DNA from: Sanderia malayensis
Lineage: Eukaryota; Cnidaria; Scyphozoa; Semaeostomeae; Pelagiidae
Reading direction: 5' to 3'
Length of the DNA: 64,000 bases
Assembly: GCA_013076295.1 (NCBI GenBank)
Contig: RQOL01000927.1
Span: forward strand, 46,001-110,000
This document shows, one piece after another, positions 47,040-58,068 of the stretch. Numbering within the stretch: the stretch's first letter is position 1; each line of letters begins with the position of its first letter. The position numbers and the translations under genes are program-made. The notes under the pieces were generated by a model, which had not been told where the DNA came from, did not search any database, and saw only the letters and a list, made by a program, of their open reading frames with translations.

Positions 47040-48780
47040 TGGAAACACATATTTAAAATCTGATTTCATATTCGAATCCACCGTATTGAGAAGCATGCTG
47101 GACATTATTTTGAAAACTTTACTGTCATTATTAACAATTTTAGGAAACTCAACTTATGCACCTTCCTCAAGAAATTCTCCCGTATCCAGGTAGCTATTTT
47201 TATTTTTCTAACCTTCCCTGGTACACTAACTATGGCAAACAATACACCAAAAGATGCACATCAGCCTGGTCTACATCTCTATTAGAATACTTTTTTTCCA
47301 CAACCAATTTTCAGTCCTGCACTTTATTAAGTACACATTCTTTTTATAACGAAAAACTACAAAAAAAATATAGGTTTTTGCTGATAAAAATTCTTTGGAA
47401 ACACATATTTGGAATCTGATATCATATTCCAATCCACCGTATTGAGAAGCATAATGGACATTATTTTGAAAACTTTACTGTCATTATTAACAATTTTAGG
47501 AAACTCAACTTATGCACCTTCCTCAAGAAATTCTCCCGTATCCGGGTAGCTATTTTTATTTTTCTAACCTTCCCTGGTACACTAACTACGGCAAACAACA
47601 CACCAAAAGATGCAGATCAGCCTGGTCTACAGCTCTATTAGGATACTTGTTTTCCACAACCAATTTTCATTCCTACACTCTATTAAATACACATTCTTTT
47701 TATAACGAAAAACTACAAGAAAAATATAGGTTTTTGCTGATAAAAATTTTTTGGAAACACATATTTCCAATCTGATTTCATATTCGAATCCACCGTATTG
47801 AGAAGCATACTGGACATTATTTTGGAAACTCTACTGTCATTAATAACAATTTTAGGAATCTCAACTTATGCACCTTCCTCAAGAAATTCTCCCGTATCCG
47901 GGCAGCTATTTTTATTTTTCTAAGTTTCCCTGGTACACTAACTACGGGAAACCACACACCAAAACATGCACAACAACCTGTTCTACATCTCTATTAGCAT
48001 AATATTTTTCCACAACCAAATCTCATTCCTCCAGTTTATTAAATTCACATTCTTTTTACAACGAAAAACTATAAAAAAAATTTAGGTTTTTGCCTATATC
48101 ATTTTTTTGGAAAAACATATTTGGAATCCGACTTCATATTTGAATTCACCATATTGAGAAGAATACTGGACATTATTTTGGAAACTCTACTGTCATTAAT
48201 AACAATTTTAGGAAACTCAACTTATGCACCTTCCTCAAGAAATTCTCCCGTATCCGGGCAGCTATTTTTATATTTCTAATTTTCCCTGGTACACTAACTA
48301 TGGGAAACTACACACCAAAACATGCACAACAACCTGTTCTACATTTCTATTAGGATAATATTTTTCCACAACCAAATTTCATTCCTCAAGTTTATTAAAT
48401 ACACATTCTTTTTATTACGAAAAACTACAAGAAAAATATAGGTTTTTGCTCATAACAATTTTTTGGAAACACATATTTCCAATCTGATTTCATATTCGAA
48501 TCCACCGTATTGAGAAGCATACTGGACATTATTTTGGAAACTCTACTGTCATTAATAAAAATTTTAGGAATCTCAACTTATGCACCTTCCTCAAGAAATT
48601 CTCCCGTATCCGGGCAGCTAATTTTATTTTTCTAAGTTTCCCTGGTACACTAACTATGGGAAACCACACACCAAAACATGCACAACAACCTGTTCTACAT
48701 TTCTATTAGGATAATATTTTCCACAACCAAATTTCATTCCTCAAGTTTATTAAATACACATTCTTTTTACAACGAAAAAC
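47040..48780. repeat. ~356-bp tandem array inside Helitron copy 2
   Basis: Continuation of the array that starts near 45,280 before the Mutator-like insertion. Units carry the CTTCCTCAAGAAATTCTCCC block at about 47,160, 47,517, 47,874, 48,230 and 48,588. The array is cut at 48,783 by a foldback element and resumes at about 54,944. Confidence 0.85.
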
Positions 48781-48785
48781 TTATA

Positions 48786-49859
48786 CACTCCCCTCGCAAA
48801 AGTATTGCAACGCCTGATAAAAATGGCGTCTAAAAGTGGCCCGAGGCCTAAGCAAGAAAAATTACATAAAAATATATAAATACCAAACAGGTTTCAATAG
48901 CGAATTTCTTTAGCAGAAATATACTCAGAATTTCATAAATTTTCAAATAAAAACATAATTTAAACTATATCTTATTGTTTTGCAATAATATTAAAAGAAA
49001 ACTGCGAAGAGGTCCCTTAAAAAATGTTTGCGAAAATTTATCAAAGTAGAGTAATTAAAACGTCAATAATTATAATTTCTTTCACTTAAAGCCACGCAAA
49101 TTCTCTCTCATTTAAAAGAGAATGCTTTAACATTTTGAAAAATAGAAGAATTATTTAGGTAACTCTCTTGACCTTTTACAATTCACGGTTTAAGTCTTTG
49201 TTTATCATTCTAGGAATTTGATTTGACAAAACCTATTTTTCCGTAATATTTTTTTCAGAGTAAAAAAAGAAGGTTAAGCGCCATAACAACAAATCAGACA
49301 TGGATATTCCTATAATTTGTTTCAAATATTATAATTTGATATAATTTTTAATGCCTTAATATTTTCTGAAGTGAGCGAAAATTTTATTTTTTGAAACCTA
49401 ATTTGAAGTTTGAAAAAAACACATGTGCTTCTGAAGTTGTAAACAAAGACTTAAACCGTGAATTGTAAAAGGTCAAGACAGTTACACAAATAATTCTTAT
49501 ATTTTTCAAAGTTTTAAAGCATTCTCTTTAAAATGAGAGAGAATTTGTGTGGCTTTAAGTGAAAGAAATTATAATTATTGACGTTTTAATTATTCTACTT
49601 CGATAAATTTTCGCAAACATTTTTTAAGGGACCTCTTCGCAGTTTTCTTTTAATATTATTGCAAAACAATAAGATATAGTTTAAATTATGTTTTTGTTTG
49701 AAAATTTATGAAATTCTGAGTATATTTCTGCTAAAGAAATTCGCTATTGAAACCTGTTTGGTATTTATATATTTTTATGTAAATTTCCTTGCTCAGGCCT
49801 AGGGCCACTTCTAGACGCCATTTTTTATCAGGCGTTGCAATACTTTTGGAAGCCCAGTG
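48786..49859. mobile_element. Tc1/mariner-type foldback element
   Basis: Flanked by TA at 48,784 and 49,860. Terminal repeats are CACTCCCCTCGCAAAAGTAT and the inverse of CACTGGGCTTCCAAAAGTAT, continuing as one long inverted repeat of roughly 500 bp per arm (for example TTAAACCGTGAATTGT near 49,450 mirrors ACAATTCACGGTTTAA near 49,180). No transposase. Confidence 0.85.
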
Positions 49860-49956
49860 TATAAAAAATTTAGGTCTTTGCCTATATATATAATTGCAGT
49901 TCCGCATTTACAGTATGAATGTTTTCATGTGGCTTCTGCTTCTGCTGCTTTGCAAA

Positions 49957-50880
49957 CTATTTCTGAGATCTTTCTCCAATCATTTCGATCTTGTGCTTTT
50001 GATCTAATATGTTCAAAGTCTTTGTGATGTCTTTGTTCAATGTTGTTACCATGCTTTCTCGAGGTCTACCTCTGTATCCTTTTTCTGATCGTTCAAAACA
50101 GAATTTCATTGCCTGTATTGCTGGCGTCTCATCTGATAAACGTAATATATGACCAAGCAACCGCCATCTGGCTTTCAAGATATCTATTGAAATTGGTCGT
50201 TCTTCGCATCTCTTGTTCAAATTTTGATTTGAAATCTTGTTAGGGTATCTTTTTCCAATTAGCTGTCTCAGTTGCTGTCTGTGAAACGCATCAAGGCCCT
50301 TTGTATCTTTTTGTGTCAGTCCCCAAGTTGAGCTGTTATACATCAGGACTGGTTTTACAAGTGTTCTGTAAAGCTTAAGACGAAGTTTTTCGCTGACATG
50401 ATCTTTTCTGATCCAGATGTGATTTAGTCTATTCATGGATGCTATGGACAACTGTTTTCTTCTTTGTATATCTTCTGTACCCCCTAACAGAGAGCCAAGC
50501 TTTTTGACTGTCCTCCATCGCTCTGTGTTTCTGTCTCCTCAAAAAATTTCCGTTTGCTCTGTTTTGCTGTTGTTTACTTTCAAATTATCTGTTAGTAGAA
50601 TCTCTCCAATCTTATCTGCGATGATATTCTTCTCTTCTTCACTTGTTGTAAGGAAATCAGCATCATCATCATATACAGCTTCTTGAGGCGAAAACGCTAG
50701 GAACCTGTTTCCATTTTCTTCTTTTTTAATAATTTTTTTTTTTTTCGGTGATATAAATTTTAATTTGTGATACTTGTGTTTTTGCGTAATCCATTTGTAT
50801 GCCCAAACTATGTCTGATGTACTGTGATTTGGTTGATATGCTGCTTGTGAGTCTGCTAAAAAATGTTCTACTTTAGGTTG
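49957..50880 (-). pseudogene. LINE reverse transcriptase remainder, broken
   Basis: The palm motif region AVYDDDADFLTT is seen near 50,680, followed after frame changes by an open C-terminal 164 codons (50,451-49,957: MSIASMNRLNHIWIRKDHVS onward, with GHILRLSDETPAIQAM). RT sequence that should lie between LSNIVLR and the palm is missing, so an internal deletion removed part of the polymerase. Confidence 0.7.
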
Positions 50881-50883
50881 AAT

Positions 50884-52689
50884 TCACCGCAAAACAATAT
50901 TTGAGAGGATCTTTCTCAGTATTGGGAGTAAAATTACCGGTCGCAGGTGGGTAACAGGACCTTTTGTTTTGCCAGGCTTTTGTAATGAAACTAGTATGCC
51001 ATCACCTAATTCTAGTTCTGTTTCTTTCTCAAGTGCATCGTTGAGGACTTCTCTAATGGTTTCAAACAGTATCAAAGGGCCGTACTTCACCATTTCCGCA
51101 GATATATTATCGGTTCCTGGGGTTTTGTTATTGTTCAATTTATTAATGCTCTCTGTTACTTCTTCTACTGATATTTCTCTATTCAATTTTCTACGACTTC
51201 CATCATATGGCTGTATACTACTAGCTTCATCATCGTTGAAGTGCTTTTCGAAATGTCCTCTGACTACTTTGTAGATCTCTGATGGCTTTGTTATGCACTT
51301 TTTGTTCTCGTCATACACATAAGGATTTGCAAATGACTTTTGTTGTAGCATTTTGACTGACTTATACATCTTTGAAGCATCGTCTATTTGATCTAGCTGA
51401 CTAACTTTCAGATTTAGTTCTTGTTCTTTATTTTGCTTGAGTTTCTGCTTGATTTCATGCAAGATCTTATTTCGTTCTTTTTTCATTGCCTTGTACTCAG
51501 TGACGTCATGACAGCGGGACAAGTTTAGTCGAAGTTGTTTTTGCTTCTCTGACAATTCTTGAATTTCTTGGTCGTGAGTTCTTTGGTTAGGTCCAATTTT
51601 CTTGAATTGTCCTAAATGGTTTTGTCCTGAATTTTTAATTATTTCCTTTATTGTCCTCCAATCATTACTTTTACATTCTTGTAACTCTTTTTCAATTTCA
51701 TTTTTGTACTTTATTCGTACATTTTCATCTTTGATCAATGCTGTGCAGTTGAAAGGTGTCTTATTTCTACTTTTTGTTTTTCGAAATAATTTGAAAGGCT
51801 CTATTCTTAGTCTGCATATTACCATACGATGATCGCTGTTTACCTTTGTTCCACTATAAGATCGTGCATCTATTAGGGTGTGTTTTCTATTCTCTGGACA
51901 TATGATGTAATCAATTTGGTTATAAATATGAATAACTTTGTTGTTAACTTCTCTTGAAAATTCCCATGTGGTAATATGACGTGCAGGATGTTGAAAAGCA
52001 CTGTTACTGATAAATAGATCATGAATATTACAAAAATCAACAAGTGTTTGACCACTGTTGTTTCTCTTTCCTCTTGAGTATTTCCCAAGGCATGTTTCGA
52101 TTCCAGAGCGCTTTCCAATTTTTGCGTTAAAATCGCTTGCTATCAATACTAGAGATGCCGCTTTCGTAAGTTCAGGAATTAAAATCCCCAAATCTGTATA
52201 TAAATGATCCAATTCATCTATATCGTTTTTAACACGCTCTGTTGTGGGGGCATATACATTTATAATTGTGATAAGATTTCTCACTGCTGCATGATTGATC
52301 ACCGTTTTTGTCCCTCGCCTGGTGCAGGTGTATTTTTTCACTAAGGAAATTTTCAAAGATGTTTCATTTATTTGATGACATTCGTAGACTGGGTCTTTAG
52401 TTCGAATTTGTAAAACCGAAATCCTGTCTGAGACCTTCCAGTATTTATGTATATGATTGACAAATTTTGAAGATACGAAGAACCTGTTTCCATAGTGTAC
52501 CGACTCAGATGGTAAGCATCTTAGACGATTGTTTTTCACGTTTGTATCTAGGCCCTCGTGCAATTTCATTTCTTGTAAACAGCAAACATCGATTTTGTAT
52601 TTTTCCAAATCAACTGTAAGATTTTCTCTCTTAAATTCTTGATGCAAACCTCTGACATTGAATGTTGCTAGATTGAAGATTGATCTCAT
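50884..52689 (-). CDS. LINE endonuclease and N-terminal reverse transcriptase
   Basis: A 601-codon open frame starting MRSIFNLATFNVRGLHQEFK. APE-type endonuclease motifs follow: DVCCLQEMKL (catalytic Glu), VLIASDFNAKIG (Asp and Asn) and VNSDHRMVICRL (Asp-His). RT begins around NNNKTPGTDNISAEM and THLRPVILLPILRKILSN, and the frame ends at 50,884 in mid-RT. Such proteins nick the target DNA and copy the element RNA into it. Similarity is to the craniofacial development protein 2-like LINE proteins common in invertebrate genomes. Confidence 0.8.
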   Translation of the reverse strand: MRSIFNLATFNVRGLHQEFKRENLTVDLEKYKIDVCCLQEMKLHEGLDTNVKNNRLRCLPSESVHYGNRFFVSSKFVNHIHKYWKVSDRISVLQIRTKDPVYECHQINETSLKISLVKKYTCTRRGTKTVINHAAVRNLITIINVYAPTTERVKNDIDELDHLYTDLGILIPELTKAASLVLIASDFNAKIGKRSGIETCLGKYSRGKRNNSGQTLVDFCNIHDLFISNSAFQHPARHITTWEFSREVNNKVIHIYNQIDYIICPENRKHTLIDARSYSGTKVNSDHRMVICRLRIEPFKLFRKTKSRNKTPFNCTALIKDENVRIKYKNEIEKELQECKSNDWRTIKEIIKNSGQNHLGQFKKIGPNQRTHDQEIQELSEKQKQLRLNLSRCHDVTEYKAMKKERNKILHEIKQKLKQNKEQELNLKVSQLDQIDDASKMYKSVKMLQQKSFANPYVYDENKKCITKPSEIYKVVRGHFEKHFNDDEASSIQPYDGSRRKLNREISVEEVTESINKLNNNKTPGTDNISAEMVKYGPLILFETIREVLNDALEKETELELGDGILVSLQKPGKTKGPVTHLRPVILLPILRKILSNIVLR

Positions 52690-52956
52690 TCCGTAGTTTG
52701 TATTGCTATAGACTTAAAGCTGCAACAAAGGTCGCAGCTGGAGCTCCGTCACCCGCTCCACCAAAAATTTGCCTATAACATTTTTTTGGAAAAACATAAT
52801 AATAATAATAATAATCAATCGAATTTTTATACAGGATAATCTATCAGTGCAAAAATGCACTGTTATCACTAGAGTCCTGTTCCTAAAGAAAATCAAAAGT
52901 AAAATATTATAAAAACAGTAAAAATAGTTTGAAATCTAGTTTATACAGAATGCCTA

Positions 52957-53594
52957 TTAATAATGTTCTTCTAATGCTTTCCTAAATACAGTTCTATATT
53001 TTATGCACCTCACTTCGGGGGGTAGTGCATTAAATGTCTTAGCGGCGAGAAAATAAAAACCCTTGCGTCCGGTCTCAAGCTTCACTTTTGGTAACTTAAC
53101 GGAATTTTGATTGCTTCTTGTATCATACTTGGAGTCCGTTTTCTCAAAATATTTTTCAAACAGCTCACAAGTGTTATTGCTTAGACAATTGAATACTATT
53201 GTACATGCTCTCATTTTAATCAAGCTAGATACTGATGGAATTCGTGTATCCATATTCTTTCCAAGTTTTGATGCAATTACGTTCTTTCCTCTATTCTCGA
53301 TGCGTTTGATCTTTTGTAGTCTAGAGTCTGGTAAACCCAGTGACAAAGTACCGCAATATGTGAAAATTGGCAATACCATCGTTCTGTATAATGCTTCCGC
53401 TGCATCCGATGTCAGACTATTTCTTATTTTTCTCATCATGTTCACTCTGCTTGCAGCCTTTTTACAGGTTTTTTCAAAATGTGTAGCAAGTGTCAAGGTA
53501 GAATCCAAATGCACCCCAAGATATTTATAACTCGTTGTTGAGTTGATGAGCTTTCCATCTACATGAATTTCAAGTTGCTTCCCACCAAGCAAAC
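52957..53594 (-). pseudogene. LINE reverse transcriptase C-terminal part (frameshifted)
   Basis: Continues the RT in the next frame (SLLGGKQLEIHVDG, SYKYLGVHLDSTLTLATHFE, RKGFYFLAAKTFNALPPEVR) to a stop at 52,957. The KYLGVHLD block and the ALPPEVR ending are standard for CR1/L2-like ORF2. One base lost or gained near 53,597 splits it from the main frame. Confidence 0.75.
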
Positions 53595-54940
53595 TCAACC
53601 TCTTTCCAGTCCAAATAACATGGACTCTGTTTTGCCCTTCTTTAAATTTAAAATCAGTTCATTCTCATTTAGCCATGTGTGAGTGTTGTTGATGTCCTCG
53701 TTCAATCGCCTTTCTATTTCATGTACACACTTAGATGATGTAAAGAGAACAGTGTCATCTGCATAGGTGATGATCGAGGAATATTTTAGGCATCCTCCTA
53801 TATCGTTCATATGAAGGAGGAACAGTAGTGGACCCAGTATTGACCCTTGGGGAACTCCTGTATAGACTGGGTAAGCATTTGAAATCGTCCCATTTATTTC
53901 AACAGACTGCTTTCGTAAAAAGAGATAATCCGTGAACCAGTCTAGCTCATCGTCGGTTATGCCATAACTTGGGAGTTTATTTAAAAGCAGAGAATGACTA
54001 ATGGTATCAAAAGCCTTAGACAAATCGATGTAGAGAGCTCCTGTCAATTTGCCACTGTCTGCTTGCTTTCTGATGTAATCAGTTAAGAATGTCACTGCGA
54101 ATTCAGTAGACATTTTTTGTCGAAAACCAAATTGATACTTGACAAGTAAGCGATTACTTTCAAGGTAAGTTAACAGCTGCTTGTGAACAATACGTTCAAG
54201 GATTTTTGACAGTGTAGGGAGAACAGAGATCGGCCTATAGTTCTCAATTTCAGCACTTGAACCGGACTTATATAAGGGTGTAACTTTAGCAGCTTTCCAT
54301 TCTCTTGGTATTACCCCTTCACTTAACGACATGCTAATTACGTAAGCTAATGGTTTTGCGATTAAACTTGCAGCATCCTTTAGCAGACCTGGAGGGAAAT
54401 CGTCTAAGCCTTGTGCCTTCTTTCTTTTCAAGTTTTTCAACTCACTATACATTTCCTTCTCATTGACATGCTTGAACTTGAAATTCACACCTCCATTACC
54501 GCGGACTCCAGCGACAACAGGTTTTCCCCAAACATAATTCTTGATTGCATTGTTGCTGCATGTTAGTTTTCTTGCAACAGAGGAAAAATATTCACAGAAC
54601 TTGTTTGCAATAGCAAAGCTATCTGTTGTTTGTTTCCCTTTGATATTGAATGCTGTGTTGGAATGGTGAGACACTTCTTTAGTTGGAAAGGCTTTTTTAA
54701 GTACTGACCAAAACTTTTGTGGTTTCCTTGCATTTTCTCTTAGAAGGTCTCGAAAGTAACTATTTTTCACTTTTTTCACTAGCGAAGTTACATTATTTCG
54801 CTGTCGTTTATAGCTTGACCAATCATTTTCTGCATTTGTCCTCCTAGCCCTGCGGAGGAGCTTATCTCGACTGTTCATCTCTTGCTTGACTTTGTTTGTC
54901 ATCCAAGGGCACACTGCTTGACTTTGTTTGTCATCCAAAC
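53595..54940 (-). CDS. LINE reverse transcriptase
   Basis: A long open frame with all RT motifs: KAQGLDDFPPGLLKDA, WKAAKVTPLYKSG, NYRPISVLPTLSKILERIV, YQFGFRQKMST, ALYIDLSKAFDTISH, GVPQGSILGPLLFLLHMNDI and SIITYADDTVLF. Catalytic YADD is present. The frame ends at 53,595 (LERG) where a one-base shift separates it from the C-terminal part. Residues upstream of about 54,940 belong to Helitron DNA and not to this protein. Confidence 0.8.
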
Positions 54941-55823
54941 ATCTATATTTGGAATCCGACTTCATATTTTAATCCACCATATTGAGAAGCATACTGGACA
55001 ATATTTTGGAAACTCTACTGTCATTAATAACAATTTTAGGAAACTCAACTTACGCAACTTCCACAAGAAATTTTCCCGTATCCGGGCAGCTATTTTTATT
55101 TTTCTAAGCTTGCCTGCTACACTTACACCAAAACACCAAAACATGCATAACAACCTGTTCTACATTTCTATTGGGATACTTATTTATTCAGGATCAAATT
55201 TCATTCTTACCACTTACATATTACACCTGGTTCTTCAAAGCAAAAATTCCTATTCACTGCCTTTTACATACACCAATTCTCTGTCACTTACATATATTAT
55301 TTTCATGTCTCTTTCCTATACTTAGCAGTTTCTCTGTTATTCAATTCTCACAAAAAATGCCATTTCGATTTATCTACTCCAATTCTCACCACACTCTTTT
55401 CTACGGAAATGCTGACAAAAACCATGCAAAAAATTGCTGCAATAATTTAGCCCTCAAAATTTTTATTCTTCTCCACTTTGTATAAAAGGCACAGCTTCAA
55501 GTTTTTCATTCTTTCAATTTCGGAATTCTTTCAATCCCAGCTCATCAATGCGAACAACTGTCAGCCGTTAATTTATACCTATACATGCAAATACGTTTTA
55601 GTCAACCTAGATACATCTCACATGCTGATTCTATTTGCACTAACAGAAGTCACAAAATCACGTTTACTTCTATATACATTTATATAGATATTCATACTTT
55701 TTCAATTATACAGACATTGCATTCTCCTCTTTCCATACATCCAAAGCGATTAATATCAGATTCAGCATACAACACTGACACAACTGATTGAGAACTCTCC
55801 TCCTTCATTTTCAACTTTTAAAA

Positions 55824-55934
55824 ATGGCAAAGCAATGGAATCTAGAAGATGCCACTTCTTACTGGAAAGTGCGTCATGCTATATATTTACAGCCACCTGC
55901 AAAAATACTCAGCAGAAAATCAGCACCTCCAGCC
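55824..55934 (+). pseudogene. Helitron Rep-helicase, N-terminal piece
   Basis: ATG at 55,824 opens MAKQWNLEDATSYWKVRHAI and ends SRKSAPPA at the gypsy element. Joining to 60,579 continues in the same frame (IAPQQTTDFSRV), which fixes the original start of the large Rep-helicase gene in copy 2. Confidence 0.7.
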
Positions 55935-56099
55935 TGTTCTAACCTGCCTGCTTGCCGAGTATGTGTAGAGACAGGATCAAGAAAAGACACGTCAGTTCGT
56001 ACTCTAACAAAACATATAACTAACTAAATTGGTTACACAATTACAACAAACTACAACAACAATCCGGGGGTTGATACCGGTAGTGACGTAATCACTACA
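55935..56099 (-). repeat. 3' LTR of the gypsy element
   Basis: 165 bp, the partner of 60,409-60,573. Preceded on the coding strand by the polypurine tract. Confidence 0.92.
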
Positions 56100-56129
56100 T
56101 CACTCCCCTTTTTAGAAAAAGTAAAGTTG

Positions 56130-57428
56130 TTAATTAATGTTCAAAGTGATAGGCTGTCCATAAAACTGAGTCTGGTTTCTCAACCGAGTTGATTTGCGGA
56201 AAGGTCTCTGAACAGCTTGTTCATGCGGTATTGTTTCCTTTGGGAATGCGTAATCATCGTCATCGGAATCCCTTGTGGATTGTGCCACTATCTTTTTGAA
56301 AAACGATGCATTTCTAACGATTTCATGTCCATCACGTTCTGCTGTGATTCTAGTTCCTGTAATATCGGTAATCTTATATGGCGAAGGATCAAAGTTTGTG
56401 CTTAGCTTGTTTGCTTTGGGCTTCTTCACCAATACTGTGTCTCCGACATGAAGGTTAGATTGTTTAGCATGTCGACGTTGATTTGCATAGTTTCTGCTCT
56501 TTTCCTTGTTAGCTTCTTGATTGTTTCTCGCTTCTTGATGACGATCCACGATTTGGTGACGATTATGAAGGACAGGCAACTTTCCTCTCATCTGACGGTT
56601 GAAAAGCATCTCCGCAGGTGGTACTTTGGTCGTCGAATCAGGAGAGGAACGATAATTGAGTAGGAATTTAGCCAACTCTTGTTGCCATGGTCGTCCTTCT
56701 ATGTGAGCTGCTCTGATGGCCTTCTCAAGTGGTTTGTTAAACGACTCAACTTCCGCGTTTCCTTGGGGCCACAGCGGAGTGCTTGGATTATACTTGATTC
56801 CGAGTTCCGTCATGTACGTTTTGAACTCTTTGCCATTGAAAGGAGGTCCATTATCCGTCGTGACTTTTTCTGGGATGCCGTGCCTAGCGAAGATAATATC
56901 AAGTTTTGGAATCACTCTCTGTGCTGCAGTTGACTTTAGAAGCTCTATCTCGGGGTATCGTGAGTAAACATCAATAACTACAAGGATGTATTGTCCTGTC
57001 AGGAACGGTCCACAGAAGTCGATTTTCACTTCGTTCCACGCGTGTGAAGGCATTGGCGCTGAATTTAACGGTTCAGGAGGATTGGGTTGTGATGAGGCTT
57101 GCCATGCAATGCAGTTGTCCACTTCGTCCTTTATAAGTTTTCCCAGACCTGGAAACCATACACATTCGCGAAGGAGGGCAGTTGTTTTTGATTGACCTGG
57201 ATGTCCCTCATGAGCAAGTTTAACCGCACGGGCACGAAGGGATGTTGGTAAAATAATTCTTGATCCTCGTAGGAGAATGTTGTTATCGCTATCCATTGTG
57301 ATTTCGTTTTTGATATTCTTGTATTCCCGTACTCTGTCGGTATCCCAATGTCCGGTCCGAAAAGCGGCTCTTACTGCACGGAGTGTGGTATCCTTTTGTG
57401 TTTCACTTGAGACTTCTTCCAAAGTCAT
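56130..57428 (-). CDS. Gypsy integrase
   Basis: A 432-codon open frame. It includes a zinc-binding region remnant (HEGHPGQSKTTALLRECVWF), a catalytic core with KIDFCGPF (first Asp), TTDNGPPFNGKEF (second Asp) and GNAEVESFNKPLEKAI (Glu), and a C-terminal GDTVLVKK region. A cysteine of the usual CxxC reads CIAWQ, so the zinc finger is imperfect. It is separated from upstream pol by a stop just before 57,428. Integrases join the element DNA to the host chromosome. Confidence 0.85.
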   Translation of the reverse strand: MTLEEVSSETQKDTTLRAVRAAFRTGHWDTDRVREYKNIKNEITMDSDNNILLRGSRIILPTSLRARAVKLAHEGHPGQSKTTALLRECVWFPGLGKLIKDEVDNCIAWQASSQPNPPEPLNSAPMPSHAWNEVKIDFCGPFLTGQYILVVIDVYSRYPEIELLKSTAAQRVIPKLDIIFARHGIPEKVTTDNGPPFNGKEFKTYMTELGIKYNPSTPLWPQGNAEVESFNKPLEKAIRAAHIEGRPWQQELAKFLLNYRSSPDSTTKVPPAEMLFNRQMRGKLPVLHNRHQIVDRHQEARNNQEANKEKSRNYANQRRHAKQSNLHVGDTVLVKKPKANKLSTNFDPSPYKITDITGTRITAERDGHEIVRNASFFKKIVAQSTRDSDDDDYAFPKETIPHEQAVQRPFRKSTRLRNQTQFYGQPITLNIN

Positions 57429-57429
57429 G

Positions 57430-57623
57430 CTTCACGGAACAGCTGCGTGAGTTAGAAATTTTACATATTCTTCGGCTTCGTTTCGAGTTTTCTGGTTGAT
57501 ATCTGGAGGATGACGGGAAAGGAAATCGGCTGGGTTCTCAGCACCACTCTTGTAGACAACTTGAAAATCATACTGCTGTAATCTCAACATCCAACGTTCG
57601 ATACGCGCTGGTGGCTTGGACAT
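57430..57623 (-). pseudogene. Gypsy RNase H to integrase connector
   Basis: Reads MSKPPARIERWMLRLQQYDF then VVYKSGAENPADFLSRHPPD, the usual end of gypsy RNase H (GxxNxxADxLSR). It stops at 57,432 just before the integrase frame. Confidence 0.8.
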
Positions 57624-57636
57624 AGGATTTGAGTAT

Positions 57637-57974
57637 GTAGTGATTACCTAATTAGATATTTTTAGACAATCACGTCATTATTTCATCATCATTTTCTAGA
57701 ACAATTTTATGCTTACTAATCCCAATAATAAATTTCGCTTCGTCATCATGATCACTAGAAACTTATATTAACTTTGTAAATAGAATTTTGATTCAGTTAG
57801 TTTTTGATACACAAGATATACACAACATATCAACGAGGTTATTTGTCTCCGTGCTTTCTACGTTTTTCAAGCAAAGTCAAGTTCGCAAGTAAAGTTGGGT
57901 GAGATCGTTTTAAATTCCTTTTGTTTATTGCATTGCATTTGTTAGTAACACTGGTTTTCTACCCTGTTGCTAAA
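57637..57974. mobile_element. 338-bp insertion within the gypsy RNase H region
   Basis: AGTAT is duplicated at 57,632-57,636 and 57,975-57,979. Removing the insert and one copy restores the reading PLELIYSNPMSKPPARIERW. The insert is AT-rich with no coding frame. Its end TGTAGTGATTACC resembles the gypsy LTR start, so a diverged solo LTR is possible. Confidence 0.75.
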
Positions 57975-58068
57975 AGTATATCAGTTCGAGTGGTTTGTGA
58001 TCGGTGTATAATATGAACGGAGCACCGTATAGGTATAGATGAAGATGCTCTATTCCCCAGACAATGGC

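Larger units (their letters stand above)
49887..52767 (-). mobile_element. Non-LTR retrotransposon (APE-type), full-length ends
   Basis: About 2.88 kb, flanked by a 10-bp duplication TTTGCCTATA (49,877-49,886 and 52,768-52,777) inside a Helitron array unit. The 5' end on the minus strand begins near GGTGGAGCGGGTGACGGAGC. It encodes an endonuclease and a broken reverse transcriptase. Not 5'-truncated, unlike most LINE copies. Confidence 0.85.
52798..54940 (-). mobile_element. 5'-truncated CR1/L2-like LINE
   Basis: The 3' end carries an (AAT)n-type microsatellite at 52,798-52,815, as CR1/L2-type elements do. The 5' side lacks the endonuclease and ends at about 54,940 in a Helitron array unit. 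A 22-bp direct repeat (near 54,893 and 54,915) sits at the truncated end. AAACAT occurs on both flanks. Confidence 0.75.

Noticed and set aside
45468..47105. Open frames of repeated E-Q-P/A-R-T-S or L-V-L-G-C-S type residues
   Set aside because: They are translations of the GAACAA minisatellite arms.
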